DNA from: Lacrimispora indolis DSM 755
Lineage (GTDB): Bacteria > Bacillota > Clostridia > Lachnospirales > Lachnospiraceae
DNA length: 64,000 nt
Reading direction: 5' to 3'
Assembly: GCF_000526995.1 (NCBI RefSeq)
Contig: NZ_AZUI01000001.1
Coordinates: 4,134,001 to 4,198,000, forward strand
The position numbers and the translations under genes were made by a program. Within the stretch, counting starts at the first letter, position 1. Each line of letters starts with the position of its first letter. The notes under the pieces were generated by a model that saw only the letters and a list, made by a program, of their open reading frames with translations, was not told the DNA's origin and did no database searches. Below are positions 9,022 through 17,994 of the stretch, piece by piece.

Positions 9022-10644
9022 ATGAAATTAACAAAGAGAATTGTGGCGCTGACACTGGCAGCGGTCATGACGGCAGGTATGACCGCCGGATGCGGAGGAA
9101 GTAAGAAAACCGAAGTTCCTGCTGAAACCACCACCCAGAGCGGTGAGACCACGGCAGCAGAATCCAAAGAAACCGAAGCTTCTGTCTCCGCGGATATTGA
9201 GGAAGGAGGAAAACTGGTGATCGCTATTCCCCAGGTCCATAATACCTTCTTTATGCCTCAGTCAACAACCACAAGTGACCGTTTCGGCGCACAGCCAGTC
9301 ATTGAATCACTGGGGCGGGCTGATGAGGAAGGCAATTATTATCCATGGCTGGCAGAAGAGTTTTATGCGGACCCTGATAATCTCACATTCAGCATTAAGC
9401 TGAGAGAAGGCGTGAAATTCCACGACGGATCGGATTGTGATGCGGAAGCGGTGGCCTGGAACCTTCAGAAGTATATTGATAATGGCAAGGCCAGTGAATT
9501 GGGATCCCCAAAGGAAATCACGGTAGTTGATGACAGGCGTATTGAAATTCAGTATGAGAAATGGGCAAATGACTGGGACAATGTCATAGGAGATGTGTTT
9601 ATTATCTCAAAAGAGGCGTATGAGAAGAATGGAGAAGAGTGGTGCAAGACTCATACGGTTGGAACGGGACCCTTCATTCTGGAATCTTTTATTGTTGACA
9701 ATAAGATTACATACACCAAAAACGATAACTATAGAATTGCAGGGCTTCCCCATATCGATGAGCTGGAGATCGATATGGTTATGGATACCAATACTTTAAT
9801 GTCGGCTCTTCTGAATAAAGAAGTCAGCGTGGCAATGAAGTTTGAAAATGATGCAATTATCAATGCCGTGAAACAGGCCGGATTTGAAAGCATTGGAAGG
9901 AAAAATGCAAACTGTGCGGATATCAAGCACATTATCTGGAACAGCAAAAGCGACAAGCATCCAATGGGAGATTTAAAGGTCCGGCAGGCAATTATGCATG
10001 CCATTGAGTGGGAGCAGGTAGCCAAAGCCTTATCCGGCGGTTTAGGAGAGGCGACACCGCTGTTTTGTACCTCTGATTCCTGGGCTTATTCACCGGTGGA
10101 TTTTTATGAGTATAACCTTGATTTAGCAAAGCAGATGCTTTCAGAAGCCGGATATCCAAACGGATTTGAGACAACCATTTATACTAAGTCCCAGGACAAT
10201 GACACAGCGACTGCATTTCAGGCCATATTGGCTCAGATCGGAATCAAGGCAGCAATAGAAACGCTGGACAGCTCTGCTCTGGCAGCGATTCAGAAGGAAG
10301 ATGACATCGATGGATTTATTGCAAACCGCGGAGCCAGCAAGATGGATTTCACCAACAACTATATCCGTCTGTATTCCTCAGAAGGAATTAAAAATCATGG
10401 CATTATGCTTCGTCCGGCAGAATTTGAAGAACCTCTGTTTGCAGCACGGGCAGCTGTAACGATCGAAGAAAAGAAAGAAAATCTTCAGAAGGCGGCTAAA
10501 GCGCTTGTAGCGGATTATGTGATGATTACTCCAATGGCGGTTATTTATTATGAATCATTTGCCGTTCCGGGAGTGAAAGACAGTGGGATTTATGATGTAA
10601 GTCTGGAACAGTGGACACCGGAAGCCGTTCACTGGACCAAATAG
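9022..10644 (+). CDS. ABC transporter substrate-binding lipoprotein (SBP family 5)
   Basis: Extracellular receptor of the importer, 540 residues. The start at 9022 follows AAGGAGGATTACATT. A lipoprotein signal (LAAVMTAGMTAGC) is followed by a Thr/Glu/Ser-rich tether. The SBP_bac_5 body is recognised from LTFSIKLREGVKFHDGSDCDA near residue 125 and from GDLKVRQAIMHAIEWEQVAKAL near residue 320, where family members often have DVRVRQAL. This family binds di- and oligopeptides, nickel or oligosaccharides. The downstream uronate genes favour a uronate-containing ligand, but that is inference. Confidence 0.92.
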   Translation: MKLTKRIVALTLAAVMTAGMTAGCGGSKKTEVPAETTTQSGETTAAESKETEASVSADIEEGGKLVIAIPQVHNTFFMPQSTTTSDRFGAQPVIESLGRADEEGNYYPWLAEEFYADPDNLTFSIKLREGVKFHDGSDCDAEAVAWNLQKYIDNGKASELGSPKEITVVDDRRIEIQYEKWANDWDNVIGDVFIISKEAYEKNGEEWCKTHTVGTGPFILESFIVDNKITYTKNDNYRIAGLPHIDELEIDMVMDTNTLMSALLNKEVSVAMKFENDAIINAVKQAGFESIGRKNANCADIKHIIWNSKSDKHPMGDLKVRQAIMHAIEWEQVAKALSGGLGEATPLFCTSDSWAYSPVDFYEYNLDLAKQMLSEAGYPNGFETTIYTKSQDNDTATAFQAILAQIGIKAAIETLDSSALAAIQKEDDIDGFIANRGASKMDFTNNYIRLYSSEGIKNHGIMLRPAEFEEPLFAARAAVTIEEKKENLQKAAKALVADYVMITPMAVIYYESFAVPGVKDSGIYDVSLEQWTPEAVHWTK

Positions 10645-10674
10645 CTGATTATTTGACTTTAAGGAGGACCCAAC

Positions 10675-11664
10675 ATGCTGGGAGATAAGATAAAGGTGCA
10701 GTCCAAGGTTGTATCAGATTATACGGATGAACAGTTACGGTTCATTAAACAGATGGGCATAAACTATGTATACGTTATTTTTACGGATGAACATACCAAT
10801 TATGATTCGGTCATGTCATTTATGGAACGGCTTCACAAATTCGGCTTAACGGCAACGGATGCAGGAAATGTACATTTGTATAAGAGCGATGCGATCCATT
10901 TGGGATTGCCGGGACGGGATGAGGCCATTAAGGCGTATAATGATTTCAACCGCGTTTTAGGAAAAGCAGGGATTCCGGTGGGATACATGACGTGGGAACC
11001 GAACCAGGTATTGACTACCAGGTTTGGGGTGGGCGAGCATACAAGAGGAAGCATCGGACGTATCGTGGATCTTGAGGAACTGAAGACCCGGCCTTATTCC
11101 CATGGCAGACTTTATTCCAAAGAAGAAATGTGGGAAAATTTTAAATATTTCCTGGACAGGGTCCTGCCGGTATGTGAAGAAGCCAATATAAAGATCGCTC
11201 TTCATCCAAATGATCCTCCCGTAGATTGCCTCCTTGGAATCTCCAACTTAATCACTTCTGCCGAGGATTACAAACATGCCTTTGAACTGGCAGGAAACAG
11301 CCCCTATCTGGGCATGAAGATGTGTCTGGGATGCTGGCTGGAAGGCGGGGAAGCCTTTGGAAATGTCATGGAAGATATCAAGTATTTTGTAGAAAACCAA
11401 AAGGTGCTTTTGGTACACTTTAGAAATGTCAGTGCTACTATGCCTTATTTTGAGGAGACCCTTCTGGAAGACGGATACATGGATATGTATGAAGTGATGA
11501 AGCAGCTGGTGCGTTATGATTATGACGGTTCCATTCACGTGGACCATGTGCCGGTATGGGGAGAGGGCGTAGGCGGAGAAAACTCTTCCTGGGCCTACAG
11601 CACCGGATACATGAAAGCTCTTTTAAGGTGTGCGTCGGCAGAATTAAATAAATCGTGCAGGTAA
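10675..11664 (+). CDS. UxuA-like mannonate dehydratase family protein
   Basis: A TIM-barrel protein of 329 residues resembling D-mannonate dehydratase, which converts D-mannonate to 2-keto-3-deoxygluconate in hexuronate breakdown. Visible signatures are KIALHPNDPPVDCLLG near residue 180, VHFRNV near 248 and HVDHVPVWG near 285, the usual metal-binding His/Asp-rich segments. It is shorter than E. coli UxuA (394 residues), and its CLGCWLEGG segment differs from the CxGSxG form there, so it may act on a related sugar acid. It has an AAGGAGG ribosome site and lies 30 bp after the receptor gene, in the same operon. Confidence 0.8.
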   Translation: MLGDKIKVQSKVVSDYTDEQLRFIKQMGINYVYVIFTDEHTNYDSVMSFMERLHKFGLTATDAGNVHLYKSDAIHLGLPGRDEAIKAYNDFNRVLGKAGIPVGYMTWEPNQVLTTRFGVGEHTRGSIGRIVDLEELKTRPYSHGRLYSKEEMWENFKYFLDRVLPVCEEANIKIALHPNDPPVDCLLGISNLITSAEDYKHAFELAGNSPYLGMKMCLGCWLEGGEAFGNVMEDIKYFVENQKVLLVHFRNVSATMPYFEETLLEDGYMDMYEVMKQLVRYDYDGSIHVDHVPVWGEGVGGENSSWAYSTGYMKALLRCASAELNKSCR

Positions 11665-11670
11665 ATATAA

Positions 11671-12786
11671 ATGATACAATATGAGAAGAAATACAAGATT
11701 GTTCCTGACTGGCCCAATAAGGAATGGTTAATGGAAAAAGCGCAGGCGGCCATGAAGGCTCCTGCGCTCCATATCACTGACGTACAGAGCCCCAGAAGCG
11801 AAGGGGGTCCTCATGATTATTATTCCAATGGGGATTACTGGTGGCCGGATCCCGATTCCCCGGACGGGCTGCCTTATATTCAGAAAGACGGACAGACAAA
11901 CCCCGGTAATTTTAACAGCCACAGGATCATTATGCGTCAGATGAGGACCAATGTGGTGTTCCTTGCCTCGGCTTACTGCCTTACGGGAAAAGAGGCCTAT
12001 GCAGAAAAGGCGGTACAGCACTTAAAGGAATTTTTCCTGGATGAAGAAACATATATGGCGCCCCATTTATCTTATGCCCAGGCGATCCTTGGCATCTGCT
12101 CCGGAAGGGGGATCGGTATCATTGATACTCTTCATCTGGTAGATGTGGTATTTGCGGTGGAGAAGTTAAAAGGGTCCCATTCCATGAAGATTGAGATATA
12201 TATTGGCTTAAAGAAATGGTTTGCTAAATATCTGGGGTGGATGCTGACCGACAGCAACGGGATCCAGGAAATGAACAAGGATAATAACCATGGTGTCTGC
12301 TTCTTTGTTCAGGCCGCAGCATTTGCCTTATTTACTGATAATGAGCGGATAGCAGATTTTTGCAGGGATTACTATAAGAGGCAGCTTTTAAGGCAGGAGG
12401 CGGAGGATGGTTCTTTTCCGAGAGAGCTGGGGCGTACAAAGCCCTATAATTACTCCATCTTTGTTGTGGACAATATGGTGTCCTTATGCCATCTGCTGTC
12501 TAAGCCGGATGATGATTTGTGGGAATATGTATCAGAGGACGGAAAGAGCATAAAAAATGCCCTGGATTTTATTACTCCTTATATACTGGATAAGGAATCC
12601 TGGCCTTATCCGCCGGATGTGATGCATTTTGATGCATTTCCTGCCAGGGCAGGCTTTATGATGCTGGCAGGGTGTTCGCTGGGCAGAAAAGAGCTTCTGG
12701 AGCTGTATGACCGGCTTCCGGCCGAATCTACGGATGAAGAAGCCAGACGCAACATTGCCACACGTCAGCCCATGCTGTGGATGTGA
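11671..12786 (+). CDS. Alginate-lyase-like (PF05426 type) polysaccharide lyase, cytoplasmic
   Basis: A protein of 371 residues without a signal peptide, starting 6 bp after the UxuA-like gene. The N-terminal motif DYYSNGDYWWPDPD followed by NSHR, and the central NKDNNHGVCFFVQAAAFALF with the Asn-Asn-His-Gly catalytic signature, match the alpha/alpha-barrel alginate-lyase superfamily. That family cleaves uronate linkages by beta-elimination. Absence of a secretion signal suggests it cleaves oligosaccharides after import. Exact substrate (alginate, oligogalacturonide, glycosaminoglycan or plant heteroglycan) cannot be told. It is the last gene of the operon. Confidence 0.75.
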   Translation: MIQYEKKYKIVPDWPNKEWLMEKAQAAMKAPALHITDVQSPRSEGGPHDYYSNGDYWWPDPDSPDGLPYIQKDGQTNPGNFNSHRIIMRQMRTNVVFLASAYCLTGKEAYAEKAVQHLKEFFLDEETYMAPHLSYAQAILGICSGRGIGIIDTLHLVDVVFAVEKLKGSHSMKIEIYIGLKKWFAKYLGWMLTDSNGIQEMNKDNNHGVCFFVQAAAFALFTDNERIADFCRDYYKRQLLRQEAEDGSFPRELGRTKPYNYSIFVVDNMVSLCHLLSKPDDDLWEYVSEDGKSIKNALDFITPYILDKESWPYPPDVMHFDAFPARAGFMMLAGCSLGRKELLELYDRLPAESTDEEARRNIATRQPMLWM

Positions 12787-12800
12787 CTTGATAATTTCGA

Positions 12801-12840
12801 GCTTAATACCTTTATCCATAACGGTATTAAGCTTGTTTTA
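12801..12840 (+). terminator. Terminator of the ABC importer/uronate operon
   Basis: GCTTAATACC (12801-12810) pairs perfectly with GGTATTAAGC (12823-12832), followed by TTGTTTTATTTG. Confidence 0.8.
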
Positions 12841-13100
12841 TTTGTTTTATAAAAATCTTAAACTGGAATATACAGAATAGAATGGGATCTTGTTCCCTGC
12901 ATAAATAACCCCATGAATTAGGGAGGCTTGCTTTGACATTTAATTTGATTTTTTCGGCCGTGGTCAATATGAAAGTAATAATTACTTGGGGATGGTTTAT
13001 TTTATAATGTATTGATGCTGATTTTAAACATGACAACCGTAGGACAAGTGAAAAATATTTGTAATAATAACAATAAAATATTAAAAAATGCCTGTCAGAT

Positions 13101-13129
13101 TTGACATGCTGGGGATTTTACTGTATGCT
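13101..13129 (+). promoter_or_regulatory. Sigma-A promoter of the osmoprotectant importer operon
   Basis: TTGACA at 13101-13106, a 17-bp spacer and TATGCT at 13124-13129 predict a start near 13136, leaving a leader of about 330 nt before opuCA. Confidence 0.7.
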
Positions 13130-13135
13130 TTTACA

Positions 13136-13464
13136 TAGAAGAGCTTTATCAGGATAGCTGTAAAGTAAATAGTGAGCGACAACTGAATAGCAATTTAGTT
13201 TGATTTGGATGAATCCTTTCTTAGGATTTTAAGAGGTGAATTTAAAAAAAGTTCTGTACTTTTGCTTTGTGTTTAACAGGCAATATCTCGCATATGCAAA
13301 TAAATAAATCTTATTTTAATTAGTATGGAAGGAGCTTTATCCAAATTATGGCTGTCAGAATATCTGATGGCCAAACATTGGGTGGCTGCTTTTTTTGTTA
13401 CCTGAAAAGAAAAATTTCATAAGAATCAAAGGTCGTCTTGCTGTTTCTTCTAGAAAGGAGATTT
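13136..13464 (+). promoter_or_regulatory. Long 5' leader with competing hairpins upstream of opuCA
   Basis: The leader holds a 10-bp hairpin (GGCTGTCAGA 13350-13359 with TCTGATGGCC 13363-13372, loop ATA). The last bases of its 3' arm can instead pair downstream (CCAA 13371-13374 with TTGG 13378-13381, GCCA with TGGC), directly before TTTTTTT at 13390-13396. This overlap of an upstream hairpin with a weak terminator is what a riboswitch expression platform or attenuator looks like. I could not match the upstream part to a known aptamer. The remaining stretch from 12841 to 13100 holds nothing I recognise. Confidence 0.4.
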
Positions 13465-14586
13465 ATGATTCGATTTGAACAAGTAACAAAAAGGTATGGA
13501 GGTTCGGTTATTCTTGATAACCTGAGCTTCGAAATCAAGGAAGGGGAATTTGCTGTTTTAATCGGCCCTTCAGGCTGTGGAAAAACCACGACCCTCAAAT
13601 CTATTAACCGTCTGATCGAGCCGGATACCGGGCATATTTATGTGAACGGAAATGACGTTTCTCAGACAGATCCGGTGCAGCTGCGCAGGCAGACAGGCTA
13701 TGTGATTCAACAGATCGGACTTTTTCCCAACATGACGGTGGCACAGAATATCGGTGTGGTACCAAAGCGCCTGAAATACCCCAAGGAAAAGATTTTGGAT
13801 ATTACCCGGAACTTAATGGACATGGTGGGAATGTCCTATGAGGAATATGGGCATAAATATCCGTTCGAGCTTTCCGGCGGTCAGCAGCAGCGGATCGGGG
13901 TTCTGCGGGCTCTGGCAGCATCGCCTCCCCTTGTATTGATGGATGAGCCCTTCGGTGCGCTGGATCCCATGACCCGAAATTCTCTGCAGGATGAAATCAG
14001 CCGGCTGCATAAAAAGCTGAATAAAACTTTTGTTTTTGTCACCCATGATATGGATGAAGCACTTAAGCTGGCCGATAAGATCATTTTTATGGAACACGGA
14101 AGAATTGTGCAGATGGCAACCCCGGAGAAGATGCTGGAAAGCCCGGCCAGCGACTTAATCCGCACCTTTATGGGAAAACGTGCTGCAGGCAGTCCGGCTT
14201 TGGCGCTGACAGCAGCCGATTTTATGCGGCCTGATCCCGTCAGCGTATATAAAAGCCGCGGGATTCGCGAATGTACCGAAATCATGGCCCGGAGGCAGAT
14301 CGATTCCCTGCTGATTAAAAATGACGATGATTCTTATGCCGGGGTCGTGACTGTGGGTGATATTAAAAAGGCCAACAAAAGCACAGGAACCATCGGAGAG
14401 GTTCCGGTTTCGGAGAATGCGGTATCCTATGTGTCCGAGAGCGCGATGGAAAGCTTTGATAAGCTGCTTAACACGGACAGCAGCTATGTGGTAGTGCTTC
14501 ATGAGGACGATACCATAGCGGGAATTGTGACCAAAACCAGCATGGCGAAAGCCATGGCCGATGCTTTGTGGGGGGATGGACAATGA
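13465..14586 (+). CDS. opuCA: Glycine betaine/carnitine/choline ABC transporter ATP-binding protein with CBS domains
   Basis: ATPase of an OpuC-type osmoprotectant importer, 373 residues, starting at 13465 after AGAAAGGAG. The N-terminal ABC domain has Walker A GPSGCGKTT (residues 36-44), signature LSGGQQQR (near 135) and Walker B VLMDEPFGALDP. Two CBS domains follow from about residue 250; in OpuCA proteins these sense ionic strength or c-di-AMP. It overlaps the first permease by ATGA. The substrate is a quaternary ammonium compound by family, not proven here. Confidence 0.93.
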   Translation: MIRFEQVTKRYGGSVILDNLSFEIKEGEFAVLIGPSGCGKTTTLKSINRLIEPDTGHIYVNGNDVSQTDPVQLRRQTGYVIQQIGLFPNMTVAQNIGVVPKRLKYPKEKILDITRNLMDMVGMSYEEYGHKYPFELSGGQQQRIGVLRALAASPPLVLMDEPFGALDPMTRNSLQDEISRLHKKLNKTFVFVTHDMDEALKLADKIIFMEHGRIVQMATPEKMLESPASDLIRTFMGKRAAGSPALALTAADFMRPDPVSVYKSRGIRECTEIMARRQIDSLLIKNDDDSYAGVVTVGDIKKANKSTGTIGEVPVSENAVSYVSESAMESFDKLLNTDSSYVVVLHEDDTIAGIVTKTSMAKAMADALWGDGQ

Positions 14587-15221
14587 ATTTTTGGGAATTG
14601 TATGGAAATAAGCTTCTGATTGCCGTGGGAGTTCACTTTTTATATGTTTTTGCCTCAGTTGCAAGCGGATTCGTGGTTGCTCTTACGTTGGGAATCCTGC
14701 TTTCCCGGGTGCCTGGGATTGCCAAGGTTGCGCTTCCGCTGATTTCCGTGTTCCAGACCATTCCCGGTGTGGTATTTATCGGTATTTTGTTTTTATACAT
14801 GGGTATGGTGCCTGCTACTGCCATTATCGCGCTGGCGATTTATGCGGTATTTCCTATTCTGAAAAATACATATGTAGGTCTGCTTTCAGTGGATTCCAGT
14901 TTGCTGGAGGCTGCCCGGGGATGTGGAATGTCAAAAATTCAAAGTCTTTTTGAGGTGGAGCTGCCATTGGCTATGCCGTCCATTATCGGCGGTCTGCGGA
15001 TGTCCGCGGTTTATACCGTGAGCTGGGCAGTGCTGGCCTCCATGATCGGTCTGGGAGGACTGGGCGAATTTATTTATATCGGCATTGCCACCAATAATAA
15101 TGCCTTGATCGTAGCGGGAGCAATTCCGGCGGGTATTATGGCAATTTCGCTGAGCCTTATTATTGATTTCGTGAAACGCCGTATTACTCATAGACAGGGA
15201 AGGGAAGTGAGCTTAAAATGA
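14583..15221 (+). CDS. opuCB: Osmoprotectant ABC transporter permease
   Basis: Permease of 212 residues. The ATG at 14583 overlaps the stop of opuCA (ATGA), which indicates translational coupling. Several membrane segments are visible (YVFASVASGFVVALTLGILL, PLISVFQTIPGVVFIGILFLYMG), along with the OpuC-type EAA loop EAARGCGMSKIQSLFEVELPLAMPSII. It pairs with the next permease, which overlaps it by 4 bp. Confidence 0.92.
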   Translation: MNFWELYGNKLLIAVGVHFLYVFASVASGFVVALTLGILLSRVPGIAKVALPLISVFQTIPGVVFIGILFLYMGMVPATAIIALAIYAVFPILKNTYVGLLSVDSSLLEAARGCGMSKIQSLFEVELPLAMPSIIGGLRMSAVYTVSWAVLASMIGLGGLGEFIYIGIATNNNALIVAGAIPAGIMAISLSLIIDFVKRRITHRQGREVSLK

Positions 15222-15814
15222 CGGCTAAGATTGTATTGGAGCACCTGTATCTGGTATTTCTCTCGGTTTTATTTTCAACGGCAGTTGGTTTGCCTCTGGG
15301 GATCATTGCTTATCTTTATACGCCTGTCCGCAAGACGGTATTGTGGGCAAGTGAGCTGCTGCAGACAGTGCCGGCACTGGCTATGCTGGGCCTGGTCATG
15401 CTGCTGTTCGGTGCAGGGAAGACGACCGTTATTATTGGTCTTGTACTGTATTCCCTTCTGCCCATTGTACACAACACCTTTTTAGGTCTTGAAAGTATCG
15501 GCCATGGAATAAAGGAAGCAGCACGGGGCATGGGCCTTTCCAAATGGGACCGTTTGTTCAGTATAGAGCTTCCCCTTGCGTTTCCCATGGTGTTTACAGG
15601 TATCCGAATTGCCACGGTTACCTCGGTGGGGGTGGCGGTATTTGCTACCTCGGTGGGAGGAGGAGGACTGGGGTCTGTCATCAATCAGGGGATCCGCACT
15701 CAGAACATGCGGCTGATTCTTTTTGGCACCGGTACGCTGATGGCACTGGCAGTACTGTTTGACGGCGGTATGGCACTGGTCGAAAGGAGGCTGCTGAATA
15801 GGCGCTCCGTCTGA
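15218..15814 (+). CDS. opuCD: Osmoprotectant ABC transporter permease
   Basis: Second OpuC permease, 198 residues, overlapping the first by ATGA. It has the QTVPALAMLGLVMLLFGAGK segment typical of the family and an EAA loop EAARGMGLSKWDRLFSIELPLA nearly parallel to that of its partner, reflecting gene duplication. About five membrane helices are expected. It lies 46 bp upstream of the binding-protein gene. The B/D naming of the two permeases follows gene order only. Confidence 0.92.
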   Translation: MTAKIVLEHLYLVFLSVLFSTAVGLPLGIIAYLYTPVRKTVLWASELLQTVPALAMLGLVMLLFGAGKTTVIIGLVLYSLLPIVHNTFLGLESIGHGIKEAARGMGLSKWDRLFSIELPLAFPMVFTGIRIATVTSVGVAVFATSVGGGGLGSVINQGIRTQNMRLILFGTGTLMALAVLFDGGMALVERRLLNRRSV

Positions 15815-15860
15815 ATTTTGAAAGTAATCGTACCATTTAATTGACGAACAGGAGGAAAAG

Positions 15861-16784
15861 ATGAAAAAAGGAATAACATTAATATTAAGTGCACTATTTA
15901 TGATTGGAATGTTAGTGGGATGCGGCAGAAATCAAAATGCTAAAAGTTCCATTGTAATTTACGACGGTCAATTTTCAGAAATGAAGATTATTCACCAGAT
16001 GGTAAAAATGCTGGTGGAAGAGCACACGGACGCCACAGTGGAAATCCGTGATGAAATGTCTCCTGTCAACAACTACCGCGATCTGATTTCGGGGGGCGGG
16101 AGCGATCTTATGAACAGCTATGACGGCACTTTGCTCACCACTTATTTAAAGGTGGATGTATCCCAGGTGCCGGAGGATAAGACACTTTATGAATATGCCA
16201 ATGAGCTTGCCAGCGAAAAAGATAAAGTGCATCTGCTTGATCCGCTGGGGCATGAAAATACATATGCAGTTGCTGTGACCCAGGCGCTGGCCGATGAGCA
16301 CGGACTTGAAACCATCAGCGATTTAATTGATCTTGCACCTGATCTGGTGTTTGGCGCTGAGCATGAATTTTTCAGTGAAGAGGGAAGTATGAAATACGGC
16401 CCCTTTACAAAATTTTACGGCCTTAATTTTAAGGAGGGAAAAGCAATTGATATGGCGCTGAAATACTCCGCGATCGAAAATGGAAACATTGATGTGACAG
16501 AGGTGTATTCCACCGACGGTATGAATAAAAAAGTAGGGCTCAAGGTGTTGGAGGATGATTTGAAATTCTTTCCGGAATATAATGACGCCCTGCTAGTGCG
16601 CAATGATCTGTTTGAGCGTTTTCAGGATGTCGCTCCTAATCTGGAGGAGGTTCTTAATATGCTGGGCGGCCTGTTTACCAATGAAATTATGACTGATTTA
16701 ACCTATGAGGTGGATGTGAACGGAAAAACTCCTGAAGAGGTGGCAAGGACATTTCTTACAGATGAGGGTCTTTTACAATCATAA
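15861..16784 (+). CDS. opuCC: Osmoprotectant substrate-binding lipoprotein
   Basis: Receptor of 307 residues with a lipoprotein signal (SALFMIGMLVGC) and an OpuAC-type body. The segment ISGGGSDLMNSYDGTLLTTYL and the C-terminal NDALLVRNDLFERFQDVAPNLEEVLNMLGG resemble choline/glycine betaine binding proteins that cage the trimethylammonium head group with aromatic residues. The ribosome site is AGGAGGAAAAG. It completes the four-gene importer. A weak GGTATG/CATACC hairpin follows within 45 bp. Confidence 0.9.
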   Translation: MKKGITLILSALFMIGMLVGCGRNQNAKSSIVIYDGQFSEMKIIHQMVKMLVEEHTDATVEIRDEMSPVNNYRDLISGGGSDLMNSYDGTLLTTYLKVDVSQVPEDKTLYEYANELASEKDKVHLLDPLGHENTYAVAVTQALADEHGLETISDLIDLAPDLVFGAEHEFFSEEGSMKYGPFTKFYGLNFKEGKAIDMALKYSAIENGNIDVTEVYSTDGMNKKVGLKVLEDDLKFFPEYNDALLVRNDLFERFQDVAPNLEEVLNMLGGLFTNEIMTDLTYEVDVNGKTPEEVARTFLTDEGLLQS

Positions 16785-16910
16785 TGATAGAAATGGCCTG
16801 AGGGAAGGTATGTGAATAATCATACCGTGATTCCAATACAATTATATTAATGATTATTGATACAACCATATGGTGTTGAGCAGCAGGGGCTGAACAGGAG
16901 GTCTTATTTA

Positions 16911-17327
16911 TTGAAAAAAGTCATATATATTTGTATTGGAATCATGGCTATGGCCCTGGGAACTGCTGGGACGGTTCTGCCGGGATTGCCGACTACGCCG
17001 TTTTTGCTGCTGGCCTTACTCTGTTTTACAAAAGGCTCTGAAAGACTTAATTGCTGGTTCAGAGGTACAAACCTGTATGCAAAATACGTAAAGCAATATG
17101 AATGCGACCGGTCACTTACAAGAAAACAGAAGCTTATTATTCAGGCTTCTGCAGGATTTATGATGCTGATTTCTTTTGTATTGACTGAAAATCTGATCAT
17201 ACGCCTGTTTCTTATCAGTGCCTTTATTCTGCATAATTATGTTTTTATTTTTATTATTAAAACGCGGCAACCGGATGGGCCGGAGACAATAAAAAAAGAA
17301 GTGGCTGGTGATAAGTATGAATTATGA
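16911..17327 (+). CDS. DUF454 (YbaN-like) small membrane protein
   Basis: A 138-residue inner-membrane protein. The start is TTG at 16911, placed 8 nt after a full AGGAGGT; the in-frame ATG at 16857 has no ribosome site. The segment LGTAGTVLPGLPTTPFLLLALLCFTKGSERL is the DUF454 hallmark. Three or four membrane helices are visible. Function unknown; in some bacteria relatives lie near haem or respiratory genes, but nothing like that is here. Its 3' end overlaps the next gene by 11 bp. Confidence 0.88.
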   Translation: MKKVIYICIGIMAMALGTAGTVLPGLPTTPFLLLALLCFTKGSERLNCWFRGTNLYAKYVKQYECDRSLTRKQKLIIQASAGFMMLISFVLTENLIIRLFLISAFILHNYVFIFIIKTRQPDGPETIKKEVAGDKYEL

Positions 17328-17604
17328 AGGAATTCTTATTGGTATCGGAACGTTTCTCATTATCGGATTCCTGCACCCTGTTGTTATTAAAGCGGAATAT
17401 TATTTTACCAGCAGAATCTGGCCGGTTTTTCTGATAGCAGGAGCTGTTTGCATTGGTCTATCTCTTGTTTCCGCTGGAGGGGTTTTGCCGGCTCTTCTTG
17501 CAGTATTGGGTGTTTCGCTTTTATGGAGCATTAAGGAGCTTGCAGAACAGAAAAAGAGGGTAGAGAAGGGGTGGTTTCCTAAAAACCCTAAGAGAAAAGA
17601 ATAG
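17317..17604 (+). CDS. DUF4491 family small membrane protein
   Basis: A 95-residue protein from the ATG at 17317 (MNYEGILIGIGTFLIIGFLHPVVIKAEYYF), overlapping the upstream DUF454 gene. Three hydrophobic segments are visible, with the conserved motif FLHPVVIKAEYYF...WP typical of DUF4491 proteins of Clostridia and Bacteroidetes. The C-terminus is basic (KRVEKGWFPKNPKRKE). Function unknown; co-translation with the DUF454 gene suggests a shared role. Confidence 0.83.
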   Translation: MNYEGILIGIGTFLIIGFLHPVVIKAEYYFTSRIWPVFLIAGAVCIGLSLVSAGGVLPALLAVLGVSLLWSIKELAEQKKRVEKGWFPKNPKRKE

Positions 17605-17618
17605 TTACATACAAAAAA

Positions 17619-17643
17619 ACGATCCCTTGAGGATCGCTTTTTG
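17619..17643 (+). terminator. Terminator after the DUF4491 gene
   Basis: CGATCC-CTTGA-GGATCG followed by CTTTTTT. The gene from the opposite side ends at 17660, so it may serve both. Confidence 0.75.
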
Positions 17644-17659
17644 AATTGAAAGATAGTCA

Positions 17660-17962
17660 CTAAGTGCAGGTAAACATATCGATCCGGTTCAGTGAAATTC
17701 CGGTATATGACCAGCCAAATCTTCGATCCCATCGGAACCCTGCGACGGTGTTAGCCCAGATCTGGACAGGGAAAAACCAAAATTCCTGCCCATTGCTTAA
17801 CCAGACATAAGTAAATCGTCCAATGCAGTTTCTCATGGATCCGGGACTTACCATTCTGGTTCCGGCGCGCATCTGTGCAGGTTTTTGGGGAACGGCTGAC
17901 GGCGGAGGTCCCATGGGCGTCGGGCCGCCCCGGGATGTATTGTTAGGAGGGAATGGGGGCAT
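17660..17962 (-). CDS. Small proline-rich protein with aromatic C-terminal domain, possibly spore-associated
   Basis: A 100-residue protein from the ATG at 17962, 9 nt after GGAAAGGAAG; longer frames have no ribosome site. The N-terminal third is proline-rich (MPPFPPNN, GPTPMGPPPSAVPQKP). The rest is a compact aromatic domain with YVWLSNGQEFWFFP, AGFRWDRRFGWSYTGI and a C-terminal RIDMFTC. Similar small proteins are common in spore-forming clostridia, and the upstream region carries a sigma-E/K-like -10 element. Function is not known. Confidence 0.65.
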   Translation of the reverse strand: MPPFPPNNTSRGGPTPMGPPPSAVPQKPAQMRAGTRMVSPGSMRNCIGRFTYVWLSNGQEFWFFPVQIWANTVAGFRWDRRFGWSYTGISLNRIDMFTCT

Positions 17963-17994
17963 AGTGTTACTTCCTTTCCGTTTGTTGATATTAA

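Noticed and set aside
13136..13464. Known c-di-AMP (ydaO) riboswitch
   Set aside because: The conserved ydaO core sequences could not be found in the leader; kept only as an unclassified leader.
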